Shown piece by piece: positions 37,726 to 46,376 of a stretch of DNA of 64,000 bases; the first letter of the stretch is position 1, and each line of letters opens with the position of its first letter. Location: assembly GCF_024359545.1 (NCBI RefSeq), contig NZ_JAKQZG010000006.1:186001-250000 (forward strand), read 5' to 3'. A program made the translations under genes and the position numbers. The notes beneath the pieces were generated by a model. That model made no database searches. It was not told the origin of the DNA and worked only from the letters and a program-made list of their open reading frames with translations. Source of the stretch: Jiella marina. GTDB taxonomy: Bacteria; Pseudomonadota; Alphaproteobacteria; Rhizobiales; Rhizobiaceae.

Positions 37726-39375
37726 TTAGCCGGCAGCCTGGGCGACCGGCGCACCGCCGCCCATCGGGACCTCGCGGCGCAGATCGCCGCGGATCGTCTT
37801 GTAGATGTTGAAGGCCATCACCAGCGCGCCGAGGAGGTAGAGAACACCGCCGAAGGTGCGCAGCACATAATAGGGATGCATGGCGGAGACGGTCTCGGCG
37901 AAGGAGTAGACCAGATAGCCGTCCTCACCGTATTCGCGCCACATCAGGCCCTGCATGATGCCCGAGACCCACATCACGGCCGCGTAGACCACGATGCCGA
38001 GAGTCGCCAGCCAGAAGTGCCAGTTGACCATGCGCAGGCTGTAGAGCCGCTCCCGGTTCCAGAGCTTCGGAACAAGGTGATAGACCGCACCGAAGGAGAT
38101 CATGCCGACCCAGCCGAGCGCGCCGGAATGGACGTGTCCGATGGTCCAGTCGGTGTAGTGGCTCAGCGAATTGACCGCCTTGATGGACATCATCGGGCCT
38201 TCGAAGGTCGACATGCCGTAGAAGGCGACGGAGATCACCATCATGCGCAGGATCGGGTCGGTGCGGAGCTTGTCCCAGGCGCCCGAGAGCGTCATCAGGC
38301 CGTTGATCATGCCGCCCCAGGAGGGCATCCACAGCATCACCGAGAACACCATGCCGAGCGTCTGCGCCCAGTCGGGCAGCGCGGTGTAGTGGAGGTGGTG
38401 GGGACCGGCCCAGATGTAGAGGAAGATCAGCGCCCAGAAGTGGATGATCGACAGACGGTAAGAGTAGACCGGACGGTTCGCCTGCTTCGGGATGAAGTAG
38501 TACATCATGCCGAGGAAGCCGGCGGTGAGGAAGAAGCCGACCGCGTTATGGCCGTACCACCACTGGGTCAGCGCATCCTGAACGCCGGCGAAGGCCGAAT
38601 AGCTCTTGGAGCCCAGGAAGGAGACCGGCATCGCCAGATTGTTGACGACATGCAGCATCGCGATGGTCACGATGAAGGCGAGGTAGAACCAGTTGGCGAC
38701 GTAGATGTGGGGTTCCTTGCGCTTCACCAGCGTGCCCACGAAGACCGCCAGATAGGCGACCCAGACGATTGTCAGCCACAGATCGACATACCATTCGGGC
38801 TCCGCATATTCGCGGCCATCGGTGATGCCGAGGAGGTAGCCCGTCGCGGCCAGCACGATGAAGAGCTGGTAGCCCCAGAAGACGAACCAGGCGAGATCAC
38901 CGCCCCACAGGCGGGCGCGGCATGTGCGCTGGACGACGTAGAAGGAGGTGGCGAGCAGCGCGTTGCCGCCGAAGGCGAAGATCACCGCCGACGTATGCAG
39001 CGGGCGCACCCGGCCGAAATTGAACCAGGGCTCGATGTTGAGATCGGGCCAAGCGAGCTGCGAGGCCGCGACGACGCCGACAAGAAAGCCGACCACGCCC
39101 CAGAACATCGTCGCGATGGCGCCGTAGCGCACGACATCGTCCTGATACGCGACCGTATCGGCAGTGCCAGCCGTACCCCCGCCATTGGCGCGGAGCGGAA
39201 TCATCTTGTCGCCGGAAAAATCGATCTGCCGCATGAGCACGATCGTTGCCATAACCAGCACGAAGAAGAGCACATAGGAATGCGCTCTGAAGGAATCGTC
39301 TGCCGCGAAGCCGGCGCTTAGCAACGCCAGGAACGCGGCCAGACCGATGAACACCGTCACGGTCGTATGCTTCAT
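37726..39375 (-). CDS. ccoN: Cytochrome cbb3 oxidase catalytic subunit CcoN
   Basis: The heme b/b3-CuB subunit of the high-affinity oxidase, 549 residues from the ATG at 39375, with about 12-14 membrane helices. It reduces oxygen to water while pumping protons under microaerobic conditions. Family segments with conserved His include [55 protein letters not shown] and [14 protein letters not shown]. An FNR/FixK-like site lies about 104 bases before the start. It is the first gene of ccoNOQP. Confidence 0.98.
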   Translation of the reverse strand: MKHTTVTVFIGLAAFLALLSAGFAADDSFRAHSYVLFFVLVMATIVLMRQIDFSGDKMIPLRANGGGTAGTADTVAYQDDVVRYGAIATMFWGVVGFLVGVVAASQLAWPDLNIEPWFNFGRVRPLHTSAVIFAFGGNALLATSFYVVQRTCRARLWGGDLAWFVFWGYQLFIVLAATGYLLGITDGREYAEPEWYVDLWLTIVWVAYLAVFVGTLVKRKEPHIYVANWFYLAFIVTIAMLHVVNNLAMPVSFLGSKSYSAFAGVQDALTQWWYGHNAVGFFLTAGFLGMMYYFIPKQANRPVYSYRLSIIHFWALIFLYIWAGPHHLHYTALPDWAQTLGMVFSVMLWMPSWGGMINGLMTLSGAWDKLRTDPILRMMVISVAFYGMSTFEGPMMSIKAVNSLSHYTDWTIGHVHSGALGWVGMISFGAVYHLVPKLWNRERLYSLRMVNWHFWLATLGIVVYAAVMWVSGIMQGLMWREYGEDGYLVYSFAETVSAMHPYYVLRTFGGVLYLLGALVMAFNIYKTIRGDLRREVPMGGGAPVAQAAG

Positions 39376-39478
39376 TGTCTTGCCACCCTCCAATAACCGC
39401 CGCTCGGAGGCGGCCGTCGGGCCGTCCGAAATCGGCGGGGATTGGGCGCTGAAGTGTCAGCTTTTGGGCAAATGCGCT

Positions 39479-39492
39479 TTGACTTGGATCAA
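39479..39492. promoter_or_regulatory. FNR/FixK-type site between ccoN and the hemerythrin-hemN pair
   Basis: TTGACTTGGATCAA matches TTGAT-N4-ATCAA with one change and has the same half-sites as the site before ccoG. It lies in the 179-base divergent gap, about 104 bases from the ccoN ATG and 63 from the hemerythrin ATG, so one site could serve both directions. Confidence 0.82.
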
Positions 39493-39554
39493 GGTGATGC
39501 CGGGCAAGACGGGGCTAGAAGTCGCAATCATCCCTTTCCAGCCGGAGCCGTTTC

Positions 39555-40127
39555 ATGACGTTCCTTCCTCAATTCCCATCGGAAGATCGCCGAGAACACG
39601 ATGATGGCGCGGTCGTCGTCATACATCCTGCAGCGAAACGGCCAGCGCCGCCAGTCTCCGCCAGCGCCGTCGCTCCGGACTTGAGCGTGACGGCGCTGCT
39701 TCGCCGGCAACTCGCCTGTCAGCGGGAACTGTGCCGCTCGCTGGAAGCGATCGCCGACGCATTGCCGGACAATCTGGATACGCAGCACACGCTGCACGTG
39801 GCGCGCTCCATCGGGGCGACCATCCGCAAGGCTCATCATTTCGAGGAAAACACCATCTTCCCGCTCCTGAGCCAGCATTTCGAGAAGCGGCCGGAACTCT
39901 TCGGCACGCTTCAGCGGCTCCATTACGAGCACTGGGAAGACGAGAGTTTTGCCGACGAGCTCTGCGAGAAGCTGACCGACTATGTCCGTCGCGGGGAAAG
40001 CTCGGATGCCGAAGCGCTCGGCTACATGCTGCGTGGCTTCTTCGAAGGGCTGCGACGCCATCTCGCCTTCGAGGAAGAACATGTCGTTCCCCTGATTGCA
40101 GAACTGGACCGTAGCAATGAGCGGTGA
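39555..40127 (+). CDS. Hemerythrin-domain protein
   Basis: A 190-residue HHE-domain protein, probably cytosolic. Helices carry the expected metal ligands: KAHHFEENTIFPLL, HYEHWEDESF and HLAFEEEHVVPLI. Such proteins bind oxygen, NO or iron; the diiron site is inferred. Its last 11 bases overlap the hemN start, and it shares the FNR/FixK-like site with ccoN, so a role in microaerobic metabolism is likely. It could protect HemN or the oxidase from oxygen or NO, but that is a guess. Confidence 0.85.
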   Translation: MTFLPQFPSEDRREHDDGAVVVIHPAAKRPAPPVSASAVAPDLSVTALLRRQLACQRELCRSLEAIADALPDNLDTQHTLHVARSIGATIRKAHHFEENTIFPLLSQHFEKRPELFGTLQRLHYEHWEDESFADELCEKLTDYVRRGESSDAEALGYMLRGFFEGLRRHLAFEEEHVVPLIAELDRSNER

Positions 40128-41493
40128 AGCGCCGGTCACGATCGACTATCGCGCCGTCCTGAACCGCTATGGGGCGCAGATTCCCCGCTATACAAGCTAT
40201 CCGCCGGCACCGCATTTTTCGGCCGATGCCGGGCCTGCGCTGAAACAGGCCCTCTTCGACGGCCTCGTGCCGCACGACCCGGTCTCGGTCTATCTGCACA
40301 TTCCCTATTGCGATAAGCTCTGCTGGTTTTGCGGCTGTCACACCAAGCAGACCCGGCGCTACGAGCCGGTCGCCACCTATGTCGACACGCTGATCGCCGA
40401 GATCGCGGCCACACGCTCAGAGATCGGATTCTCTCCGCTGCTCGGTGCGCTGCATCTGGGCGGCGGTTCGCCGAGCCTGTTGCGCAAGGAAGATCTCTTC
40501 CGCCTGAACGAAGCCCTGCGCGCGGCCTTCGACTTTGCGGCGGATGCCGAGATCAGTGTCGAGATCGATCCGTCGGATGTGACGGCAGACACGCTGACCG
40601 GGTTGCGGGCGCTCGAAATGAACCGCGCGTCCATCGGTGTCCAGGATTTCGACCCTGCCGTTCAGGCTGCGATCAACCGGCCGCAGACCTTCGAACAGAC
40701 GCGCGACGTGGTCGAGGAACTCCGTTCCTCCGGACTGTGCAGCATCAATATCGACGTGCTCTATGGTCTGCCCCTGCAGACGCCCGAACGGCTCGACCGA
40801 ACCGTCGACAAGGTGATCTCCATGGCGCCGGACCGCGTGGCCCTGTTCGGCTATGCGCATGTGCCCTGGGCCAAGAAGCACCAGACGATGATCCGCGAGG
40901 AGGATCTGCCGGATTCAAAGGCCCGGCTCGCGGATGCGGCGCGCGCCGCCGAGGCGTTCCAGCGAGCCGGCTACGAGCCCATAGGGATCGATCATTTCGC
41001 CCGCCACGGCGACCGGCTGGCCAAGTCGGCGCGCTGCGGCCAACTGGCACGCAACTTCCAGGGCTACACGACCGACCGCTGCAGCGCGCTGATCGGTTTC
41101 GGCGCCTCGGCGATCAGCCAGTTTCCCGGCGGCTTCGTCCAGAACATCGTGCCGACGGCGAATTATCGCGAGGCGGTCAAAGCCGGCTTGACGACCGGCG
41201 ACCGGGGCTATGCCCTGACCCCAGACGACCGCATCCGCGGGCATATCATTGCCCGGCTCATGTGCGATTTTGCGCTGGATTTCGCCGAGTTGAAGCGTCA
41301 GTTCGGCGCAGACGCCACTTCCTATATCCGGGAGGCGCGACGTCACGCCGCAACCGACAGTCTGGGCCTCGTGGCGATCGAGAATGACCGCTTCGTCATC
41401 CGGCCGGAAGCCAAGCCCTATACGCGGGTGGTGGCCTCCTGGTTCGACGCGCATCTGGCGGCCAAGGCGGCGCGTTACTCGAAGGCTGTCTGA
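40117..41493 (+). CDS. hemN: Oxygen-independent coproporphyrinogen III oxidase
   Basis: A radical-SAM enzyme of 458 residues that decarboxylates coproporphyrinogen III in heme synthesis without oxygen. The 4Fe-4S/SAM site IPYCDKLCWFCGC is at about residues 62-74 (C-x3-C-x2-C-x-C, the HemN-specific form), followed by LHLGGGSPS. I use the ATG at 40117 (MSGEAPVTIDYRAVL) over one at 40096. It overlaps the hemerythrin gene by 11 bases and probably shares its FNR/FixK-controlled transcript. FixK control of hemN is well known in rhizobia. Confidence 0.97.
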   Translation: MSGEAPVTIDYRAVLNRYGAQIPRYTSYPPAPHFSADAGPALKQALFDGLVPHDPVSVYLHIPYCDKLCWFCGCHTKQTRRYEPVATYVDTLIAEIAATRSEIGFSPLLGALHLGGGSPSLLRKEDLFRLNEALRAAFDFAADAEISVEIDPSDVTADTLTGLRALEMNRASIGVQDFDPAVQAAINRPQTFEQTRDVVEELRSSGLCSINIDVLYGLPLQTPERLDRTVDKVISMAPDRVALFGYAHVPWAKKHQTMIREEDLPDSKARLADAARAAEAFQRAGYEPIGIDHFARHGDRLAKSARCGQLARNFQGYTTDRCSALIGFGASAISQFPGGFVQNIVPTANYREAVKAGLTTGDRGYALTPDDRIRGHIIARLMCDFALDFAELKRQFGADATSYIREARRHAATDSLGLVAIENDRFVIRPEAKPYTRVVASWFDAHLAAKAARYSKAV

Positions 41494-41535
41494 CGGCCCG
41501 CGCCCGGCAATCGCTGCGATACGCCGGGCAGGCGC

Positions 41536-42009
41536 CTATCCCCAGTCACGGCGCATGGTCGCCATGCCGCCCGAGCGGCCGAGTTCCTCGTAGCCAGCAG
41601 CCTGGTAGACCGCGAGTGCCGGCTCGTTGTCGAGTTCGACCTTCAGGGTGATCGAGATGGCGCCGAGATCCCGGGCGGCCTGTTCGGCGAGGGCGGCGAG
41701 TTCCTTACCCGCCCCGCCACGGGACTCTTCCTCCACGAAGACGTAGACGAGATGGCGCACTTCGGGACCGATCCCGACACGCAGGGCGAAGAAGCCAACC
41801 TCCTTCCCATCCGCGTCGACAAGGTAGAAAGACGCATCGTCCGGCTCGTTCAGCCACTTCTCCTGCCATTCCAACGGATCGAAGGGATGCTTGGCGCTGG
41901 GATTGACCAGCGCCAGATCCTCTTCCTTGTCGAGAAGCCTGGCGAGTGGTGCCAAGTCGAAAGGGGCATTGGGGCGAAGGGTGAAGTCGGACACGATCAG
42001 CGTTCCCAT
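41536..42009 (-). CDS. GNAT family acetyltransferase
   Basis: A 157-residue N-acetyltransferase of the GNAT fold, from the ATG at 42009 (MGTLIVSDFTLRP). The central strand and acetyl-CoA loop are visible: HLVYVFVEEESRGGAGKELAALAEQAA, with the R/Q-x-x-G-x-G/A-like loop RGGAGK. The family C-terminal pattern LKVELDNEPALAVYQAAGYEELGR follows. The substrate is unknown. Confidence 0.85.
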   Translation of the reverse strand: MGTLIVSDFTLRPNAPFDLAPLARLLDKEEDLALVNPSAKHPFDPLEWQEKWLNEPDDASFYLVDADGKEVGFFALRVGIGPEVRHLVYVFVEEESRGGAGKELAALAEQAARDLGAISITLKVELDNEPALAVYQAAGYEELGRSGGMATMRRDWG

Positions 42010-42077
42010 GACACGTCTTGGAGGTTCATGGCCGCGCGGTCTTGCACGGACTGACCGCACCCTTCAACCGCCAGGAC

Positions 42078-42203
42078 TCAATAGAACAGGGAATTGTCCA
42101 TCATCTCGGCCTGCTTGGCCCATTTGCCGCCTGGATCGTGCGGCGGCGTCGATGCACAGGCACCGAGGAAAACGGTAGCGAGACCAAAGATCAGGATTTT
42201 CAT
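42078..42203 (-). CDS. Very small lipoprotein, 41 residues
   Basis: A short frame with a clear lipoprotein signal: MKILIFGLATVFLGAC, lipobox LGAC, Cys at residue 16, then a 26-residue hydrophilic tail (STPPHDPGGKWAKQAEMM). It would be a lipid-anchored periplasmic peptide of about 26 residues. No strong ribosome binding site precedes the ATG, so expression is less certain than for the neighbouring small lipoprotein. Function unknown. Confidence 0.6.
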   Translation of the reverse strand: MKILIFGLATVFLGACASTPPHDPGGKWAKQAEMMDNSLFY

Positions 42204-42297
42204 ATATGTCGCCAAGCAAGTCCATCCTTCTGTTCGCTGCGAACCTGAGAGAGGGATTGGCGGGGCGAGATGGCACTTTCAAGACACGTGCCGATAT

Positions 42298-42339
42298 GAA
42301 AAGCCCGCCCGCCTCCCCATTGGGGGCCGGCGGGCGGGC
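42298..42339 (-). terminator. Intrinsic terminator after the 48-residue lipoprotein
   Basis: An 11-base perfect stem, GCCCGCCCGCC (42303-42313) with GGCGGGCGGGC (42329-42339), is followed on the minus strand by TTTTC. It lies 26 bases after the stop codon at 42365 and supports that short gene being real. Confidence 0.8.
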
Positions 42340-42364
42340 AATCGATCGAGAGAGAGTTTCAGGC

Positions 42365-42511
42365 TTATTCGGGCGTCTGGCCGTCGATGATCCCGTTGGA
42401 GGGCGTGGTTCCGGTGTCGGTGCTATTGGCAGCAGCGAATTCGCTGTTCGAGGCGCAGCCTGCGAATGCGAGGGTCGACAGGATCATGCTGAGGCCGAGG
42501 AAATATTTCAT
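42365..42511 (-). CDS. Small lipoprotein, 48 residues
   Basis: Frame from the ATG at 42511 with a typical lipoprotein signal (MKYFLGLSMILSTLAFAGC, lipobox FAGC, Cys at residue 19). The mature part of about 30 residues, rich in Ser/Thr/Asn, ends TPSNGIIDGQTPE. A terminator follows. The last 11 residues resemble the tail of the next gene upstream (42686-43027). Function unknown. Confidence 0.75.
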   Translation of the reverse strand: MKYFLGLSMILSTLAFAGCASNSEFAAANSTDTGTTPSNGIIDGQTPE

Positions 42512-42685
42512 GGAGAACCAACTCTTTTCGTTCACGTGTGACATACAAGCCGGTTCAACACGATGAACTCGCAAATCGTTGCTGCAGGTGCTCACACGAA
42601 ATCGTGACGTCCCTTCAAGGAGTTGGCTGAGGCTCACCGCGAGCTGCTCATCCCTGACCGGACTGCAGCCCGAATGCGGCGCTCC

Positions 42686-43027
42686 TCAGCGCGGATCCTG
42701 GCCCGGAATGATCCCGCCCGACGGGGTCGAAGCAAGGACGGAGGGCGTCGCGCCATTGACCAGGGGCAGGCCCGAAGCCTTGCCATAGACGTCACCGAGG
42801 CCGAACAGCCAGGTGATCCCCCCGTTGCCGGCCCGCTCGACCACACGCCCGTTCGGCAGCCGAACCGAATAGGACTCACGCCGCTCCCGGTCGGAAAGGA
42901 TCACGCCCTGGCCGCGCACACCGGTGCGGTAATCCTGAGCGCTCGCGGATGATGGAACGAGGCCCGCCGTCAGCGCGAAGGCCGTGGCGCAAAGAAGGCT
43001 GGCGGTCGAAAATCTCTGCAGCGTCAT
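42686..43027 (-). CDS. Secreted hypothetical protein, 113 residues
   Basis: Signal peptide (MTLQRFSTASLLCATAFALTAG...SSASA-QDYR, cut near residue 31). The mature part of about 82 residues starts QDYRTGVRGQGVILSDRERRESYSVRLPNGRVVERAG and ends TPSGGIIPGQDPR, similar to the tail of the neighbouring lipoprotein. No known domain was recognised. Same direction as the neighbours. Confidence 0.7.
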   Translation of the reverse strand: MTLQRFSTASLLCATAFALTAGLVPSSASAQDYRTGVRGQGVILSDRERRESYSVRLPNGRVVERAGNGGITWLFGLGDVYGKASGLPLVNGATPSVLASTPSGGIIPGQDPR

Positions 43028-43167
43028 TGGCTGATCTCCTCATGTTCATCCGTCGGAACGGGTGAACGAGGCTCCAGTTGCGCCCTCGATCTTCAAGCTC
43101 TTGCGAGAAAACGCAAAGCGGCCGCCGCGGACAGGCAAGCCCCCAAGTCCGATCTCATGCAGATCGA

Positions 43168-43788
43168 TCAGGACTCGTCGGCGTCCTCGGATTCTTCAGG
43201 CCGAAGATATTGCAGCAGGGCACCGATCTGCGGTCTGGCCTGGCGGGCAACCTCGACGGACGGGGCGTGAACGCAGAACATGACGGCCAACCGGCCCTTC
43301 ACCGTCCAGAAATAAGCCGGCAGCATGTAGCTGTTCCGCTTCGACACGATGCCGTAGCTACGGGTGACGTACTCGCCGCTCTCCAGATCGACCGCCGTCG
43401 CCGGCGTACGGCGCGCGAAGCGATCGCTGCGCACCAGCGGATCGTCGGCGAGCACCGGGCGCAGAGCCTTTGCCTTCGCGACCAACCAGAATTCGAAGTC
43501 CGACCACGGCATCTTCTCCTCGTCGAGCATGAATTCCGTGGTCACCGGCCAGGAGCCCGGCGGCCGGTTCGGCCCCAGGGCGTAGAGGCAGGACAGGCCG
43601 GTCGGACAGTCGGGACCGACACAGTCGAAGCGCTGGCCAATCTCCATGACCGCATCGTCGCTGGGCCCGGCGCGCCAGTCCTTCAGATCTTCGGTCTGCG
43701 CCCTCGCCATACTACCGGCCGAAAGCCCGATCGCGGCGGTCACCGCCACGAGAATGCCGATCACCGATCGCCGCCAGTTCCCGCCCAT
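43168..43788 (-). CDS. Secreted hypothetical protein, 206 residues
   Basis: From the ATG at 43788 (MGGNWRRSV, preceded by AAGAGGGG): a signal peptide (SVIGILVAVTAAIGLSAGSMARA-QTE), then a mature domain with three Cys before residue 70 (FDCVGPDCPTGLSC) and VTTEFMLDEEKMPWSDFEFW, VTRSYGIVSKRNSYMLPAYF. I do not recognise the family. The frame continues upstream to 43929, but that part is not convincing and would overlap the divergent DUF2252 gene. Confidence 0.7.
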   Translation of the reverse strand: MGGNWRRSVIGILVAVTAAIGLSAGSMARAQTEDLKDWRAGPSDDAVMEIGQRFDCVGPDCPTGLSCLYALGPNRPPGSWPVTTEFMLDEEKMPWSDFEFWLVAKAKALRPVLADDPLVRSDRFARRTPATAVDLESGEYVTRSYGIVSKRNSYMLPAYFWTVKGRLAVMFCVHAPSVEVARQARPQIGALLQYLRPEESEDADES

Positions 43789-43955
43789 GCGCAAAACCCC
43801 TCTTGCCTCGAATCGTCCTCCTTCCGCTGCACAGCGCGGAAATCGCCCCATCATGCCAAAAACGGCTTGCCACGCGCTGACCTCTCTGTTCGTCGGCCAG
43901 CTTGGCAGCGCCAGCCGATCTTGCCGCAAGCATCGACTGGCACACTTGCTTGTCC

Positions 43956-45305
43956 ATGACCCAGTCGACCCACGATCGCACCGAACTGATCGCCAGCGAA
44001 TTGGAGCGCATCGACGGCGCCCGGCCCGGCAGGGACGCCCCGGGCCGAAAGCATCGCAAGATGGAAGGCAACCCGTTCCACTTCTTCCGAGGCTCGGCCC
44101 AGCTCTTCTACACCGATCTTCACGACGGAGTGCTGACGCTGCCGAAGGGCTTCACCGACTGGGTCAAGCCGACGGCGATCATGGGCGACTGCCACATGTC
44201 GAATTTCGGCTTCGTCACCGAAAAGGGCTTGCACGGCAATCTCATCGTCTTCGTGCCGAACGATTTCGACGATGCCTGCATCGGCCACGCCGTCTGGGAT
44301 ATCGCCCGTTACCTGACGAGCATCTTCCTTGCTTCCCACTACGCCCATGGCGTCTTGGACGGTCAGTACGAGACCGATGAGGTGGACGACCTGTCGGGGC
44401 TCTCGGCTCCCTCGGAAAAGGACCAGGTCAAGGCCGCACGCGCCTTCCTGAAGTGCTATCGCAAGACCGCAGAGGCGATCGTGGCCGACCCACGCGAGAG
44501 ACGGCGCGTACTCAGTGGTTTTCCCAAGCATCACCTCCTGCACAAGGGCATCAAGAAGGCCCAGAAGCGCGCGATCGGCGGATCCAAATTCCAGTCGAAG
44601 AGCACTCTCGGCAAGGCGGTCACCATCACCGACGAGGGCCTGCGATTCCGAGACCGCCCTGGTCGCTACAAGCGCCTCGATGCGGCCACGGCCGCGCGAA
44701 TTCAGTCCGAATTCCGGCCCTATGTGGATGACGAGATCCTGGACGTGGTCGAGCGGCTGGGGGCCGGCACGGGCTCGGTCAATGTCGAGCGCTACTATCT
44801 CCTGGTCGGGCCCAAAGGAGCGTCCACCTACGCCGAACTCGCCATGTGCCACATCGTCGAGGTGAAGCAGCAGCGCCATGCCGCGCCCCTGCACCATTTC
44901 GCCGAAATCGATCCGCGCAACCGCCTCTCCCCGGCGCACCTGACCGTCGACCTGCAGCGTCTCATGCAGCGCGAGCCGGACCTTCTTCTCGACGAGGTGT
45001 CATGGGAGGGCGCCCAGTGGCTGGTTCGCTCGCGCCATCATGCCCGAGTCTGTCTCGATCCCGAAGAAATCTGTCTGCGCAAGAAGCGCCCCGGCAAGGC
45101 CCTGCGCCAATATGCCGAAGCCTGCGGCGAGACCCTGGCGCTGGCCCACGGCCGCACCGACCATCGCTCCACCGCCTTCGAAACGGCCATCGCCGCGCGC
45201 ATTGCCGATTCAGGTGAGGCCCTGGTGGAAGATACGATGCGTTACGCCGAGCGGGTGATCGAGGATCACGCGCTGTTGCGCGATCTCGTCGCGCAAGCGG
45301 GCTGA
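43956..45305 (+). CDS. DUF2252 family protein
   Basis: A 449-residue DUF2252 protein from the ATG at 43956. The conserved pattern is clear: KMEGNPFHFFRGSAQLFYTD, GDCHMSNFGF, NDFDDACIGHAVWDIARYL (the DFD pair is kinase-like), and a C-terminal AEACGETLALAHGRTDH. The fold is predicted to resemble protein/aminoglycoside kinases, but no activity is established. It stands alone between two operons read in the opposite direction. Confidence 0.9.
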   Translation: MTQSTHDRTELIASELERIDGARPGRDAPGRKHRKMEGNPFHFFRGSAQLFYTDLHDGVLTLPKGFTDWVKPTAIMGDCHMSNFGFVTEKGLHGNLIVFVPNDFDDACIGHAVWDIARYLTSIFLASHYAHGVLDGQYETDEVDDLSGLSAPSEKDQVKAARAFLKCYRKTAEAIVADPRERRRVLSGFPKHHLLHKGIKKAQKRAIGGSKFQSKSTLGKAVTITDEGLRFRDRPGRYKRLDAATAARIQSEFRPYVDDEILDVVERLGAGTGSVNVERYYLLVGPKGASTYAELAMCHIVEVKQQRHAAPLHHFAEIDPRNRLSPAHLTVDLQRLMQREPDLLLDEVSWEGAQWLVRSRHHARVCLDPEEICLRKKRPGKALRQYAEACGETLALAHGRTDHRSTAFETAIAARIADSGEALVEDTMRYAERVIEDHALLRDLVAQAG

Positions 45306-45344
45306 GTCTTTCTGCCCGACGGTTCCAGACAGAAGAGTGCTGAC

Positions 45345-46376
45345 TCAGGCCGCGACGTCGACCATGTTCTCTTCGCTCCGCCCCTCGAAGGCATGCTCGA
45401 GGAAGATGTCGGCGCAGGCCTCCCAGTTGAAATCGAGCGATCGGCGATAGGCGTCCTGCCGGTCGAGGGACAGCGCGGCGAGACAGGCCTCGCGCAGATC
45501 CTCGGAGATCACGCCCGACCGCGAATCGGCGATGACGTCAATCGGGCCGGGCTCCGGATAGGCCGCCAGCGGCACGCCACAGGCGAGCGCTTCGATCAGC
45601 ACATTGCCGAACGTGTCGGTCTTCGAAGGAAAGACGAAGACGTCGGCCGAGGAATAATAGCGCGCCAGAGCTTCGCCCGTCTGAAGGCCGGCGAAATGAG
45701 CTTGCGGATAACGGCGCAGGAGCTCCGGCATCGAAGGTCCGTCTCCCACGACGAGCTTCGAGCCAGGCAGGTCGAGATCGAGGAAAGCCTCGAGGTTCTT
45801 TTCCGGAGCAAGCCGGGAGACGGTCAGGAAGATCGGACGCGGCAGGTCAAGAACGATCGGCTCCAGCGGCCTGAACACCTTCCGGTCGATGCCGCGCGTC
45901 CAACTGACGAGGCCGCCGAAACCCAAGGGCTCGAGCTGCCGGCGCATGGATTCCGTCGGGACGAGACAGGCCGTCGCCGGCTCGTGAAACCAGCGCAGCA
46001 CATTGTAGGTGAGGCGTTCGGGAATCGGTGCGCGCTTGCGCAGATATTCCGGGAAGCGGGTATGCAGGCTGGTGGTGAAGGAGCGTCCTTCGCGCAGGCA
46101 GGCGCGTCGCGCTGCGAAGCCGAGCGGCCCCTCAGTCGCGATGTGGATCGCATCGGGCCGGAATTCGGCAAAGATGCGCGCCATGGCGTCGGCGCTTGCC
46201 AGGGCCAGGCGGATTTCCGGATAGGTCGGACAAGGCAGAGAGCGAAAATCCTGAGGTCCCACCACCTTCGTGACGACGCCGCGATCCGCCAGTTCCGACA
46301 CCAGACATTCCAGCGTCCGCACGACCCCATTGATCTGAGGATGCCAGGCATCGGAAATGATCAGAACACGACGCAT
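45345..46376 (-). CDS. GT4 glycosyltransferase, probable lipid glycosyltransferase (Agt-like)
   Basis: A 343-residue GT-B fold glycosyltransferase: N-terminal ISDAWHPQINGVVRTLECL, middle SRLAPEKNLEAFL, and the nucleotide-sugar site FPSKTDTFGNVLIEALACG with its E-x7-E pattern. Its ATG directly abuts the stop of the metallophosphoesterase gene, so the two are co-expressed. That pairing is the plcP-agt layout known from alphaproteobacteria, in which phospholipid is cleaved and the diacylglycerol is glycosylated during phosphate shortage. The sugar donor cannot be told. The family assignment is strong; the lipid role is inferred from context. Confidence 0.85.
   Translation of the reverse strand: MRRVLIISDAWHPQINGVVRTLECLVSELADRGVVTKVVGPQDFRSLPCPTYPEIRLALASADAMARIFAEFRPDAIHIATEGPLGFAARRACLREGRSFTTSLHTRFPEYLRKRAPIPERLTYNVLRWFHEPATACLVPTESMRRQLEPLGFGGLVSWTRGIDRKVFRPLEPIVLDLPRPIFLTVSRLAPEKNLEAFLDLDLPGSKLVVGDGPSMPELLRRYPQAHFAGLQTGEALARYYSSADVFVFPSKTDTFGNVLIEALACGVPLAAYPEPGPIDVIADSRSGVISEDLREACLAALSLDRQDAYRRSLDFNWEACADIFLEHAFEGRSEENMVDVAA

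Noticed and set aside
37876-39321. A 481-codon frame opposite ccoN
   Set aside because: The translation is His/Asp/Arg-rich without family features, and ccoN is certain.
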